64,000 bases of DNA from 66-474 sp035695065 (lineage in GTDB: Bacteria > Pseudomonadota > Gammaproteobacteria > Xanthomonadales > Rhodanobacteraceae): the NCBI GenBank assembly GCA_035695065.1, contig DASSEW010000007.1, forward strand, positions 56,453-120,452, given 5' to 3'. Under the pieces are notes generated by a model. It was not told the DNA's origin and did no database searches. It saw only the letters and a list, made by a program, of their open reading frames with translations. This document shows positions 24,022 through 32,404 of this stretch, one piece after another (position 1 is the first letter of the stretch; each line of letters opens with the position of its first letter). The translations under genes were made by a program, and so were the position numbers.

Positions 24022-24098
24022 GGAGCGCTCCGAATCTGAAACGCGCATTTTAGCGCCGTCGCGCGGCATACTCCGCGATCCGCCAAGTAAGGATCAGC

Positions 24099-24791
24099 AT
24101 GAGCGGCGTGTTCATCGCCGGCACCGATACCGGCATCGGCAAGACTTTTGTGTCGTGCGCGCTGCTGCACGCGTTGCGCGAAGCGGGCCTGCGCGCGACC
24201 GGCATGAAACCTGTCGCGAGCGGCTGCGAGCGCACGGCGGAAGGTCTGCGCAACGAAGATGCGCTGGCGTTGATCGAGGCCAGCGATCCGCAACCGGATG
24301 ATTACACTCTTTGCAATCCGTATGCGTTCGAGCCGGCAATCGCGCCAAACCTGGCCGCGGCGGATGTCGGGGTGCGAATCGAACTCGCGCGAATCCAAAC
24401 CGCTTACCAGCAACTCGCCGCGCAAGCCGAGGTCGTCGTCGTCGAAGGCGTGGGCGGCTGGGTGGTGCCGCTCTCGGATCCACTCGATGCGGGCGCGATC
24501 CCGGGCGCGTTGAAACTGCCCGTTATCCTGGTGGTCGGCCTGCGGCTGGGCTGCATCAATCACGCGCGGCTGTCTGCGCGGGCGATCGAAAGCGACGGCT
24601 GCGAACTGCTGGGCTGGATCGGCAACACGATCGATCCGGCGATGGAGCGCCGCGAGGACAACTTCGAAACCTTGCGGCGCGTGCTTCCGGCGCCGTGCCT
24701 CGGCCTGCTGCCGCACGGGATCGCCCCGGCGCAAGCCGTGCGCGATGATGCGCTCATCGCAGCCGTGCGGGCCCTGCGCGCCCGCCCATGA
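24099..24791 (+). CDS. bioD: ATP-dependent dethiobiotin synthetase
   Basis: 230 residues. Converts 7,8-diaminopelargonate, CO2 and ATP to dethiobiotin, the penultimate biotin step. Visible are the P-loop GTDTGIGKTFV, the substrate-binding MKPVASGCE, VVVEGVGGWVVPLSD, and the adenine-binding WIGNTIDP. The other biotin genes are not in the window, so bioD is unlinked here. Downstream, 99 bases separate it from a small unknown gene. Confidence 0.95.
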   Translation: MSGVFIAGTDTGIGKTFVSCALLHALREAGLRATGMKPVASGCERTAEGLRNEDALALIEASDPQPDDYTLCNPYAFEPAIAPNLAAADVGVRIELARIQTAYQQLAAQAEVVVVEGVGGWVVPLSDPLDAGAIPGALKLPVILVVGLRLGCINHARLSARAIESDGCELLGWIGNTIDPAMERREDNFETLRRVLPAPCLGLLPHGIAPAQAVRDDALIAAVRALRARP

Positions 24792-24890
24792 CTTGCGGCA
24801 GGGGGCGGCTGGCGGCTGGCACGCATTCGGGGCATGATCGTAGGGTTCATACCCGTTCCAATTCGGAAGCCTCGCTCTTATGGAGAAAGC

Positions 24891-25241
24891 ATGAGCAACG
24901 CACAGCGTTACTACCTGACGATTGACGATCTCGCCCACGCGCGCGGGCCCGACGCGGATCTCTCGTTCCAGGGTTCCTCGCCGCGCAGCTTCGCCGAAGC
25001 GCTGCAGCAGGCGCTGCGCGAGACCATCCTGTTCCAGCGCTGGCGCGCCAAGCAGCCGGATCCGGAAGACGTGGACGAGTCGCTGGCGCCTGTGGATCCG
25101 AATGCCACCGTCACCGCCGAGCAGGACGACCTGCACACGGACGTGGAAGTCGTGACCTCGCTGCCGCATGCGTTGCTGCGGCATCGGCTGTTCATCCTGA
25201 TCGGACAGCATTGGAAGTTGCGCGACGTGCGCACCGCCTGA
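24891..25241 (+). CDS. Conserved-looking hypothetical protein, 116 residues
   Basis: I do not recognise a named family. The protein is soluble, acidic in the middle (PDPEDVDESLAPVDP, AEQDDLHTDVEV) and starts YYLTIDDLAHARG, with a C-terminal basic end (LRHRLFILIGQHWKLRDV). GGAGAAAGC stands just before the ATG, a good ribosome-binding site, and codon use resembles its neighbours, so I regard it as a real resident gene. It is followed after 102 bases by the M3 peptidase. Confidence 0.7.
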   Translation: MSNAQRYYLTIDDLAHARGPDADLSFQGSSPRSFAEALQQALRETILFQRWRAKQPDPEDVDESLAPVDPNATVTAEQDDLHTDVEVVTSLPHALLRHRLFILIGQHWKLRDVRTA

Positions 25242-25343
25242 CCCGACGCAGAGGCCGCCTGCGCTCGATCGTTGCGCACGCCCGCTGCTGCATCTGTTCC
25301 ATCCGAAGCTCCTGAATCCTGTTATTCACGTGAGGGAACCAAC

Positions 25344-27554
25344 ATGTCTCGATTCCGCATCAAGCCGCTCGCGCTCGCCTGCTGCGTGCTCATTGCCGGT
25401 ACCGCCGGCATGAACGCCAACGCCGCTCCGCCGTCGCACGTCGCGAAGAAAGCCGTCGCCAGCGCCGCCAGCAACGCCGACATCCAGAACAATCCGTTCT
25501 ACAAGCCGAGCACGCTGCCGTTCCAGGCGGTGCCGTTCGACAAAATCCACGATTCCGATTACCAGCCGGCGATGGAAGAAGGCATGAAGCAGCAGCTGGC
25601 CGAAATCCAGCAGATCGCCAATAACCCCGCGCCGCCGACCTTCGACAACACCATCGTGGCGATGGAGAAGAGCGGCCAGATGCTGACGCGCGTGATGCTG
25701 GCTTTCAGCACGGTCGCGGGCGCCAATACCGACGACGCCCTGCAGAAGGTGCAGGAAGTCGAAGCGCCGAAACTGTCCGCGCATCAGGATGCGATCTATC
25801 TCAATCCGAAGCTGTTTGCGCGCATCCAGACGCTCTATAACCAGCGCGATTCGCTGAAGCTCGATCCGGAATCGCAGCGCCTGCTGGAATGGGACTACAA
25901 GGAATTCGTGCTCAACGGCGCCAAGCTCTCCGCGGCCGACAAGGCCAAGCTGAAGCAGATGAACGAGCAGGAAGCTTCGCTCACCGCGCAATTCCAGAAC
26001 AAGCTGCTGGCGGCGGCCAAGGCCGGCGCGCTGGTCGTCAGCGACAAGGCGAAGCTCGCCGGCTTGTCCGATGCCGAGCTCGATGCCGCGGCCGCGGCGG
26101 CGAAGGATCGCAAGCTGCAAGGCAAATGGGTCATCCCGCTGCAGAACACCACCCAGCAGCCGGCACTCGCCTCGCTCACCGACCGCGACACGCGCCACCA
26201 GTTGTTCGAGAACTCGTGGACGCGCGCCGAGAAGGGCGACGCGAACGACACCCGCGACACCATCACGCAGATCGCGTACATCCGCGCGCAGAAAGCCAAG
26301 CTGCTGGGCTTCGACAGCTACGCTGCCTGGAAGCTGCAGGACCAGATGGCGCAGACGCCGGCGCGGGTGATGGATTTCCTCGACAAGCTGGTGCCGCCGG
26401 AAGTGGCGCGCGCGAAGTCCGAGGCCGATGAAATCCAGAAGACGATCGACGCCGACCAGGCCCGCGCGCACAAGCCCAGCTTCAAGCTGGAACCGTGGGA
26501 CTGGGAGATGTACGCCGAGCAGGTGCGCAAGGCGAAGTACGACCTCGATGCGGACCAGATCAAGCCGTACTTCGAATTGAACGACGTGCTGCAGAACGGC
26601 GTGTTCTACGCCGCCAACCAGCTCTACGGCATCACCTTCAAGGAGCGCAAGGACATCCCGGTGTGGCAGCCGGATGTGCGCGTGTTCGAGGTGTTCGACA
26701 AGGACGGCTCGCCGCTCGCGCTGTTCTATTGCGACTACTTCAAGCGCGACAACAAATCCGGTGGCGCGTGGATGAGCAACATGGTGAACGAGTCCACGCT
26801 GCTCGGCACCAAGCCGGTCGTGTACAACGTCGCCAACTTCACCAAGCCTGCCGACGGCCAGCCCGCGCTGCTGTCGTGGGATGACGTGATCACGATGTTC
26901 CATGAGTTCGGCCATGCGCTGAACGGCATGTTCGCCGACACCAAGTACCCGAGCCTGTCCGGCGCCAACACCGCGCGCGACTTCGTGGAGTTCCCCTCGC
27001 AGTTCAACGAGCACTGGGCGCTGTACCCGACCGTGTTCGCGCACTACGCGAAGAACTACAAGACCGGCCAGCCGATGCCGCAGGCGCTGGTGGACAAGAT
27101 CAAGAAGTCGCAGTTGTTCAACAAGGGCTACGACATGACCGAGGCCACCGCCGCGGCGCTGCTCGACATGTCCTGGCACACGCTGCCGGCTTCCGCGCCG
27201 AAGGTGTCGAACGTGGATGCGTTCGAGAAGAAGTCGCTGGACGACAACCACGTCGACTTGAGCTACGTGCCGCCGCGCTACCGCTCCAGCTACTTCCTGC
27301 ACATCTGGGGCAACGGCTACGCCGCGGGCTACTACGCCTACGACTGGACGATGATGCTCGCCGACGACGCCTATGCATGGTTCCAGGAGCATGGCGGCCT
27401 GACCCGCGCCAACGGCGACCGCTTCCGCAACATGGTGCTCTCGCGCGGCAACACCGAAGACCTCGCCAAGATGTACCGCGACTGGCGCGGCCGCGACCCG
27501 AACATCGACGCGATGAAGAAAGACCGCGGACTGGAAGCGCCGGCGGGGAAATAA
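25344..27554 (+). CDS. dcp: M3-family metallopeptidase (peptidyl-dipeptidase Dcp-like), exported
   Basis: 736 residues. A signal peptide (cleavage near ANA-AP, about residue 28) sends it to the periplasm, unlike the largely cytosolic E. coli enzyme. The catalytic zinc motif is HEFGH at His520, with ALNGMF following and a downstream Glu expected from helix ARDFVEFPSQFNEHW. The Tyr-rich substrate-binding loop YGNGYAAGYYAY-like segment (IWGNGYAAGYYAYDW) is intact. It should remove C-terminal dipeptides from unblocked peptides. GAGGGAACC before the ATG supports the start, and a strong terminator follows. Confidence 0.93.
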   Translation: MSRFRIKPLALACCVLIAGTAGMNANAAPPSHVAKKAVASAASNADIQNNPFYKPSTLPFQAVPFDKIHDSDYQPAMEEGMKQQLAEIQQIANNPAPPTFDNTIVAMEKSGQMLTRVMLAFSTVAGANTDDALQKVQEVEAPKLSAHQDAIYLNPKLFARIQTLYNQRDSLKLDPESQRLLEWDYKEFVLNGAKLSAADKAKLKQMNEQEASLTAQFQNKLLAAAKAGALVVSDKAKLAGLSDAELDAAAAAAKDRKLQGKWVIPLQNTTQQPALASLTDRDTRHQLFENSWTRAEKGDANDTRDTITQIAYIRAQKAKLLGFDSYAAWKLQDQMAQTPARVMDFLDKLVPPEVARAKSEADEIQKTIDADQARAHKPSFKLEPWDWEMYAEQVRKAKYDLDADQIKPYFELNDVLQNGVFYAANQLYGITFKERKDIPVWQPDVRVFEVFDKDGSPLALFYCDYFKRDNKSGGAWMSNMVNESTLLGTKPVVYNVANFTKPADGQPALLSWDDVITMFHEFGHALNGMFADTKYPSLSGANTARDFVEFPSQFNEHWALYPTVFAHYAKNYKTGQPMPQALVDKIKKSQLFNKGYDMTEATAAALLDMSWHTLPASAPKVSNVDAFEKKSLDDNHVDLSYVPPRYRSSYFLHIWGNGYAAGYYAYDWTMMLADDAYAWFQEHGGLTRANGDRFRNMVLSRGNTEDLAKMYRDWRGRDPNIDAMKKDRGLEAPAGK

Positions 27555-27576
27555 CCCGCACGGAGATGATCCAAAC

Positions 27577-27603
27577 AAAAGGCCCGCTTCGGCGGGCCTT
27601 TTT
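27577..27603. terminator. Bidirectional Rho-independent terminator
   Basis: Stem AGGCCCGC/GCGGGCCT with a short TTCG-type loop, preceded by AAAA and followed by TTTTT. It serves the M3 peptidase on the plus strand and its A-run makes it usable by the convergent DUF2971 gene, whose stop codon it touches. Confidence 0.9.
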
Positions 27604-29024
27604 CATTGGAATTTAAACTTGATGAGAGAAAGAGGCTGAGCCTCGACCCGATCGGGGTCTCTTTCTTGAGCCGCCTGAAAAAAATTGAACTCCTTGCGCC
27701 CAGTCTCCGCACACTTGTCGTGTATGAGACGAATAATACGTAGCTTGTCCGCCTCAGACGTACGTATGCCGAAAATAATCCCTTCCAAATCAGCAAAGTC
27801 GTAAGTCAATACTCTCATGGAGGGATCAGAAATGTCGTTGATGTTGCTCCAAAACGTCAGCCTGTACTCTTCCTCGTACTTCCAGTCATTTAGCTTACGT
27901 GTAATAGATGCATCGAAAGAAGACCAGTACTCCTCACGCCAGTCACCTTCTCTATTAAATACCGATTCCATCAGCTCACTTCGCCGCCCATCAACATCGG
28001 TATACCAACAATCACGAATCGCCCCCATAGGTAGGCGACCAAGGGTTGCGAAAAAATTTATCATCGGACGGCTATCACCATATGTAATCCGTTTGAAGGG
28101 GAACTTCTGTCGAATCCACTGTGGGCCATCTAAGTTGGCGGTCGAGGGAGCGCTGAGAGAAAGGCTGTCAGAGTCCCCCATTCTTGCACTCCGAAACTTT
28201 AGGCACACCCCGGTATGGCCTTGCGCGTAGTGCCCCCACATAGAGGCATTTCTGAAGTTATTCACAAAACAGGCGGCGTACCAATCCGGGTGGACTAATT
28301 TCTTCACCTGGCCCAAATAAGCCCGGCAAAAATCTAAATACACGAAGTCAAAGTTCGCGCGCGCATCTAAGGAGTTTTGCAATCTGGTAATTGTTTGAAG
28401 CTGATCGAACATGTGATTGGTTGACCGAAAAATCGCTCTAGCGACATTTAGGTGCTTAGCCGCATTCGCCTTATCCTGAAAGAGGGCATTTAGGCCAGCC
28501 AGAAAGGGAGAAAGCTCCAATTTCTTTGGCGCAGGAAGCTTTCCGGGCGGCATTAATCCACCCGCCTCAAAGTCGGCTCGAATAGCTATCACCGCCAGCC
28601 CGTGGATACATCTCAGATGCGTGTGCAGTTCTTCCTCAGTAACGCCAACGTCCCGCTCCACAAGATATTCAACAAGCTGGGCTAGCTCTTCTGTGGCTAG
28701 AAATCGTCCCGCCAGTTCCTTCGTTTTCTGGGTTAGAGGTATAGGCGGCAACTCGCTTGTGTTGCGCCAAGGTAGATGGTCCCAAGTTATTTTTTGCTCC
28801 TCCCGAACGATCTCATATTGAGTAACCGCATGGATCAAGCATGTGAAGAAATGCCTTATTAAATTTCTCCATGCAACGGCGTCCCCTTTCCAATAGAAGT
28901 CGGCGAGCCCTTCCATTGGATCATTTAGCTCCTCGGGTGAGGCAAAATAGATTGATTGACGCTGAAGCTCAGCGTGCTCTCCAAGCAAAGCATCGACGGA
29001 GCGAAAGCGATAATATTCGGACAT
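27603..29024 (-). CDS. DUF2971 domain protein on an AT-richer insert
   Basis: 473 residues. The DUF2971 signature is present: YYRFRSVDALL near the N terminus, IYFASPEELNDPMEGL, NASMWGHYAQGHTGVCLKF in the middle, and KLNDWKYEEEYRLTF towards the end. Biochemical function is not established. Sampled 60-base lines are 38% and 52% G+C, far below the flanks, and codon use includes AGA, ATA and TTA, which are rare elsewhere here, so the gene was almost certainly acquired horizontally. The start at 29022-29024 has GGAG eight bases upstream. It is a single-gene insert with no integrase or repeats visible beside it. A defence role is only a possibility raised by its mobile character. Confidence 0.85.
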   Translation of the reverse strand: MSEYYRFRSVDALLGEHAELQRQSIYFASPEELNDPMEGLADFYWKGDAVAWRNLIRHFFTCLIHAVTQYEIVREEQKITWDHLPWRNTSELPPIPLTQKTKELAGRFLATEELAQLVEYLVERDVGVTEEELHTHLRCIHGLAVIAIRADFEAGGLMPPGKLPAPKKLELSPFLAGLNALFQDKANAAKHLNVARAIFRSTNHMFDQLQTITRLQNSLDARANFDFVYLDFCRAYLGQVKKLVHPDWYAACFVNNFRNASMWGHYAQGHTGVCLKFRSARMGDSDSLSLSAPSTANLDGPQWIRQKFPFKRITYGDSRPMINFFATLGRLPMGAIRDCWYTDVDGRRSELMESVFNREGDWREEYWSSFDASITRKLNDWKYEEEYRLTFWSNINDISDPSMRVLTYDFADLEGIIFGIRTSEADKLRIIRLIHDKCAETGRKEFNFFQAAQERDPDRVEAQPLSLIKFKFQ

Positions 29025-29079
29025 CGTGCAGCTCCGGTGCGCTCTTGTTAGCTACAAGCTTACATGTGAAGACTTACAG

Positions 29080-29997
29080 GTGATCATCCACTCCCCCACC
29101 GCCTTCCTCTCCGCCCTCGCCGAGCTTCCGCCGTTGCCCCATGCGCGCGCCACGGCGCGCGCGGCGTTCCTGGTTGCGCCTGCGGCGGATGAGCTGGCAG
29201 CGGAGTCCGCGCGCGACAACCGCTACATGCAGATGGAAAGCGCGTTCGATGCGCAGCGCGCGCTGGCGCAACACGCCGCGCTCGCACGAGCGCTGCGCGA
29301 GGACGTGCCGGTGGTGGTGTTTCCGGGCGATGCGTCCACGCCGGATGCGATGTTCCCCAACAACGTCTTCGCCACCGCGCAAGGCAGGCTGATCGTCGGC
29401 CGCATGCGGCACGCAGTGCGACAACGCGAAGCGCAGCGCAATGACATCCGCGGCTTCTTCCGCGACGTGCTGGGCTACGCCGAAACCGATCTCTCGCAGC
29501 GCGGCGGTTGCGTGGCCGAACTCACCGGATCGCTGGTGATCGATCATGCACGCGGGATCGGCTATTGCGGCCTGAGCGAACGCTGCGACATGGAAGGCGC
29601 GCGTGCGATGCACGAGGCGTTCGGCTTGCGGCTGATGTTCTGCTTCGAGCTGGCGGAATCCGAATACCACACCAACGTGGTGCTGACTTCACTGGCGGGG
29701 CGGGTGGCGATCATCGCCGGGGGTGGCTTCCGCGATCCGGACGCGGCGCGCGCAATTGCATCAGCACACGGCGACCGCGCGATCTGGCTGACGCCCGAGC
29801 AGAAGCGCGCCTATGCCGGCAATGCGATCGCGTTGAATGAAGATCGCGTGTGGATGAGCACACGTGCCGCCGCGGCGCTCACCGAGGCGCAGCGCGCGCA
29901 GCTCGGATCATGGGGCTTCCGCATCGGCGCAGTGGAGCTGGACGAGATCGAGAAGGCCGGCGGCAGCCTGCGCTGTTGCGTGGCGGAGATCTTTTGA
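29080..29997 (+). CDS. Arginine-deiminase-like amidinohydrolase (CtlX type)
   Basis: About 305 residues from a GTG at 29080. It belongs to the guanidino-group modifying superfamily: PDAMFPNNVFAT, RGGCVAELTGSLVID, SERCDMEG, YHTNVVLTSL and the catalytic cysteine near the C terminus in GGSLRCCVAEIF. CtlX-type proteins are linked to citrulline or dimethylarginine-like hydrolysis. No good ribosome-binding site precedes the GTG, and a longer frame from 29026 is possible; the DUF2971 insert ends just upstream, so the original promoter or start may have been displaced. It faces gshA convergently. Confidence 0.82.
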   Translation: MIIHSPTAFLSALAELPPLPHARATARAAFLVAPAADELAAESARDNRYMQMESAFDAQRALAQHAALARALREDVPVVVFPGDASTPDAMFPNNVFATAQGRLIVGRMRHAVRQREAQRNDIRGFFRDVLGYAETDLSQRGGCVAELTGSLVIDHARGIGYCGLSERCDMEGARAMHEAFGLRLMFCFELAESEYHTNVVLTSLAGRVAIIAGGGFRDPDAARAIASAHGDRAIWLTPEQKRAYAGNAIALNEDRVWMSTRAAAALTEAQRAQLGSWGFRIGAVELDEIEKAGGSLRCCVAEIF

Positions 29998-30055
29998 GGC
30001 CGTTGTGTCTCGCCAAAATGAACTGAAGGCTTCGAACGTTTGCAGCAATGGCACT

Positions 30056-30080
30056 GGATTCCGGCCTGCGCCGGAATGAC
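30056..30080. repeat. Dispersed repeat family C, short fragment
   Basis: GGATTCCGGCCTGCGCCGGAATGAC shares the GATTCCGG and CCGGAATGAC ends of family C without the middle; it lies between the convergent CtlX-like and gshA genes. Confidence 0.6.
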
Positions 30081-30110
30081 GAGCAAAAGCGCTGCCAGCT
30101 GCCGTCTTTT

Positions 30111-31475
30111 TCAATACGCGAACTCGCGGAACAGCGGGTCCACGCTGCCGTTCCATTCGGTGCGGAACAGTTCCAGCTTGCGCTCGGCGGGGGTCTGGTT
30201 GGCTTCGGCGAATTCGACCAGCGGGGCCAGGAACATGGTTTCGTCGGCGCCGTTGCGATTGAGGCGGGCGCGACGCTTCAGGCCGTTGCCGGCGATCTTC
30301 AGCGCCTCCAGCGCCAGCTCGCGCACGGTCGCGCCGCGGAAGGGCAGTTTCAGCGCGTGTTTCGGCACGCCATCGCGCAAGGCGTGGCGCTCTTCCATCG
30401 AGAAATCCTTCACCAGATCCCAGGCGGCATCCAGACTGGTCTGGTCGTAGAGCAATCCGACCCAGAACGCCGGCAGCGCGCACAGCCGGTTCCACGGACC
30501 GCCATCCGCGCCGCGCATCTCCAGGTATTTCTTCAGGCGCACTTCCGGAAATGCGGTGGTCATGTGGTCCGACCAGTCGCGCAGCGTCGGCTTCTCGCCC
30601 GGCAGGACGGAAAGTTTGCCGTCGAGGAAATCGCGGAACGACAACCCGGCGGCATCGATGTATTCGCCCTTGCGATAAACGAAGTACATCGGCACGTCGA
30701 GCAGGTAATCGGTGTAGCGCTCGAAGCCGAAGCCGTCGGCGAACACGAAATCGAGCATGCCGGTGCGATCGCGATCGGTGTCGGTCCAGATGTGCGAGCG
30801 GTAGGAGAGATAGCCGTTCGGCTTGCCTTCGGTGAAGGGCGAATCGGCGAACAGCGCGGTCGCGACCGGCTGCAGCGCCAGCGACACGCGGAACTTCTTC
30901 ACCATGTCCGCTTCGTTCGCGAAGTCGAGATTGACCTGCACCGTGCAGGTGCGCGTCATCATGTCGAGGCCGAGCGAGCCGACCCTGGGCATGTATTCGC
31001 GCATGATCTTGTAGCGGCCCTTCGGCATCCACGGCATTTCGACGCGCCGCCACTTCGGCTGGAAGCCCATGCCGAGGATGCCGAGGCCGAGTTTTCCCGC
31101 CACTTCGCGCACGTCGGTGAGGTGCTCGTGCACTTCGCAACACGTGTCGTGGATGGTTTCGACCGGCGCGCCGGAGAGTTCCAGTTGCCCGGCCGGTTCC
31201 AGCGTGACGGATGCGAGCCCGCGCGAAAGCGCGATCGGCAGGTCGTGCTCGCGCACCAGTTCCCAGCCGCAATGCGCCATGCCTTCCAGCAATGCGCGGA
31301 TGCCGCGCTCGCCGTCGTACGTCGGCGGCCGCAGGTCGTCGGTGCGGAACACGAATTTCTCGTGCTCGGTGCCGATGCGCCACTGGTCGGCAGGGCGCGA
31401 TCCGGAGGCGAGATAATCCACCAGTTGCGCGCGATGCTCGATGGGGGTCTTTTCGACGTGGCTGGGGCCGGACAT
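30111..31475 (-). CDS. gshA: Glutamate-cysteine ligase, plant/alphaproteobacterial type
   Basis: 454 residues. Catalyses ATP-dependent joining of glutamate and cysteine, the first step of glutathione synthesis. It matches the GCS2-type ligase rather than the E. coli type: GTEHEKFVF, TLEPAGQLELSG, MGFQPKW, the MPKGRYKIMREYMP segment, TCTVQVNLDFANE and SYRSHIWTDTDRDR. The start at 31473-31475 has GGAAG close upstream; the frame extends further without homology. gshB is not in the window. It is followed by a repeat fragment. Confidence 0.95.
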   Translation of the reverse strand: MSGPSHVEKTPIEHRAQLVDYLASGSRPADQWRIGTEHEKFVFRTDDLRPPTYDGERGIRALLEGMAHCGWELVREHDLPIALSRGLASVTLEPAGQLELSGAPVETIHDTCCEVHEHLTDVREVAGKLGLGILGMGFQPKWRRVEMPWMPKGRYKIMREYMPRVGSLGLDMMTRTCTVQVNLDFANEADMVKKFRVSLALQPVATALFADSPFTEGKPNGYLSYRSHIWTDTDRDRTGMLDFVFADGFGFERYTDYLLDVPMYFVYRKGEYIDAAGLSFRDFLDGKLSVLPGEKPTLRDWSDHMTTAFPEVRLKKYLEMRGADGGPWNRLCALPAFWVGLLYDQTSLDAAWDLVKDFSMEERHALRDGVPKHALKLPFRGATVRELALEALKIAGNGLKRRARLNRNGADETMFLAPLVEFAEANQTPAERKLELFRTEWNGSVDPLFREFAY

Positions 31476-31582
31476 GCGCGCTTCCGCTGCTGTGATCGCC
31501 GCAGGATGGGGACGCGTGATTCGATTTGCAAACGCGCCGGTGTTGAAATTTTTGCGAGGCAGATCGGTACCAGCGATGTCAC

Positions 31583-31690
31583 TCACCTCTCCCCTAGTGG
31601 GAGAGGTCGCCGCGCGCAGCGCGGCGGGAGAGGGGGATCAATTCTTGCCACCCTCTCCCCAACCCCTCCCCATCAAGGGGGAGGGGCTCA
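31583..31690. repeat. CCCTCTCCC-type intergenic repeat
   Basis: Contains the hairpin CCTCTCCC-CTA-GTGGGAGAGG (31586-31606) and a second CCTCTCCC/GGGGAGGGG part, a composite of short inverted segments between engB and gshA. Confidence 0.65.
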
Positions 31691-31695
31691 ACCGG

Positions 31696-31717
31696 TCGCG
31701 CGCAGGCGCGCTCCTAC
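31696..31717. repeat. REP-like palindrome, family B, single arm
   Basis: TCGCGCGCAGGCGCGC followed by TCCTAC, identical to the arm at 23518-23539; it overlaps the stop codon of engB. Confidence 0.75.
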
Positions 31718-32316
31718 AGAAGCAACTCCATCACCGCCGCGCGCGCCTCCTCCACGCCGGTGCCGGCCGTGGCGGAAAACAGGATCGTTCGCGCGTTCCA
31801 GTGCGCCTTGTCCATCTCGCCCTGCACCTTGCGTTGCGCCGCAAGCGCCTGCGCGCGCGAAAGCTTGTCGGCCTTGCTGAGCAACACGGCGCACGCCAAA
31901 CCGATCTCGGCGCAGAAGCGCAGCATCTGCTGGTCATATGGTTTCAACGCGTGGCGAAGGTCCGCGATCAGCACCAGCCCGCGCAGGGATTTGCGCTGGT
32001 GGAGATACGCATCGATCGCTACCCGCCAGTGTTCACGCATTGCTTCCGGCACCTTGGCGTAACCGTAGCCGGGCAAGTCAACGAGGCGATGGCCGTCCGG
32101 CAATTCGAATACCACGATCTGCTGGGTGCGCCCCGGCGTCTTGCTGGTGCGCGCGAGCGCGGCGTGGCCCACCAATGCATTCAATGCGCTGGACTTGCCG
32201 GCATTGGACACGCCGGCAAAGGCGATCTCGCTGCCGGCGTCCTTCGGCAGTTGCCGGGTTTCGTGCGCGGCCAGCACGAAACGCGCGCCGCGCAATGGAT
32301 TTGCGGAATCAGCCAT
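31714..32316 (-). CDS. engB: Ribosome-biogenesis GTPase YihA/EngB
   Basis: 200-residue TRAFAC-class GTPase needed for late assembly of the 50S subunit. G1 is GVSNAGKSS (GRSNVGKSS in many homologues), G2 is in TPGRTQQIVVF, G3 is DLPGYGYAKVPE and G4 is SKADKLSR. It diverges from the cytochrome c gene with 88 bases between start codons, and the adjoining engB / cytochrome c / dsbA order is, to my recollection, common in this order of bacteria. Confidence 0.95.
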   Translation of the reverse strand: MADSANPLRGARFVLAAHETRQLPKDAGSEIAFAGVSNAGKSSALNALVGHAALARTSKTPGRTQQIVVFELPDGHRLVDLPGYGYAKVPEAMREHWRVAIDAYLHQRKSLRGLVLIADLRHALKPYDQQMLRFCAEIGLACAVLLSKADKLSRAQALAAQRKVQGEMDKAHWNARTILFSATAGTGVEEARAAVMELLL

Positions 32317-32404
32317 GTTTGACCACTTTGATACGTGCAGGGATAATCCCGCGGTTGCGTCGCGGGCGCTTCAGCGCCTCAACTGTTCCCCGGGAGAACA
32401 AAGT

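Noticed and set aside
25326..27578. A 750-codon minus-strand frame opposite the M3 peptidase
   Set aside because: The sense gene has a signal peptide, zinc motif and terminator; the antisense frame has no ribosome-binding site or homology.
31583..31690. CCCTCTCCC repeat as a terminator pair
   Set aside because: The stems are real but no U-run follows on either strand; it is better described as a dispersed repeat.
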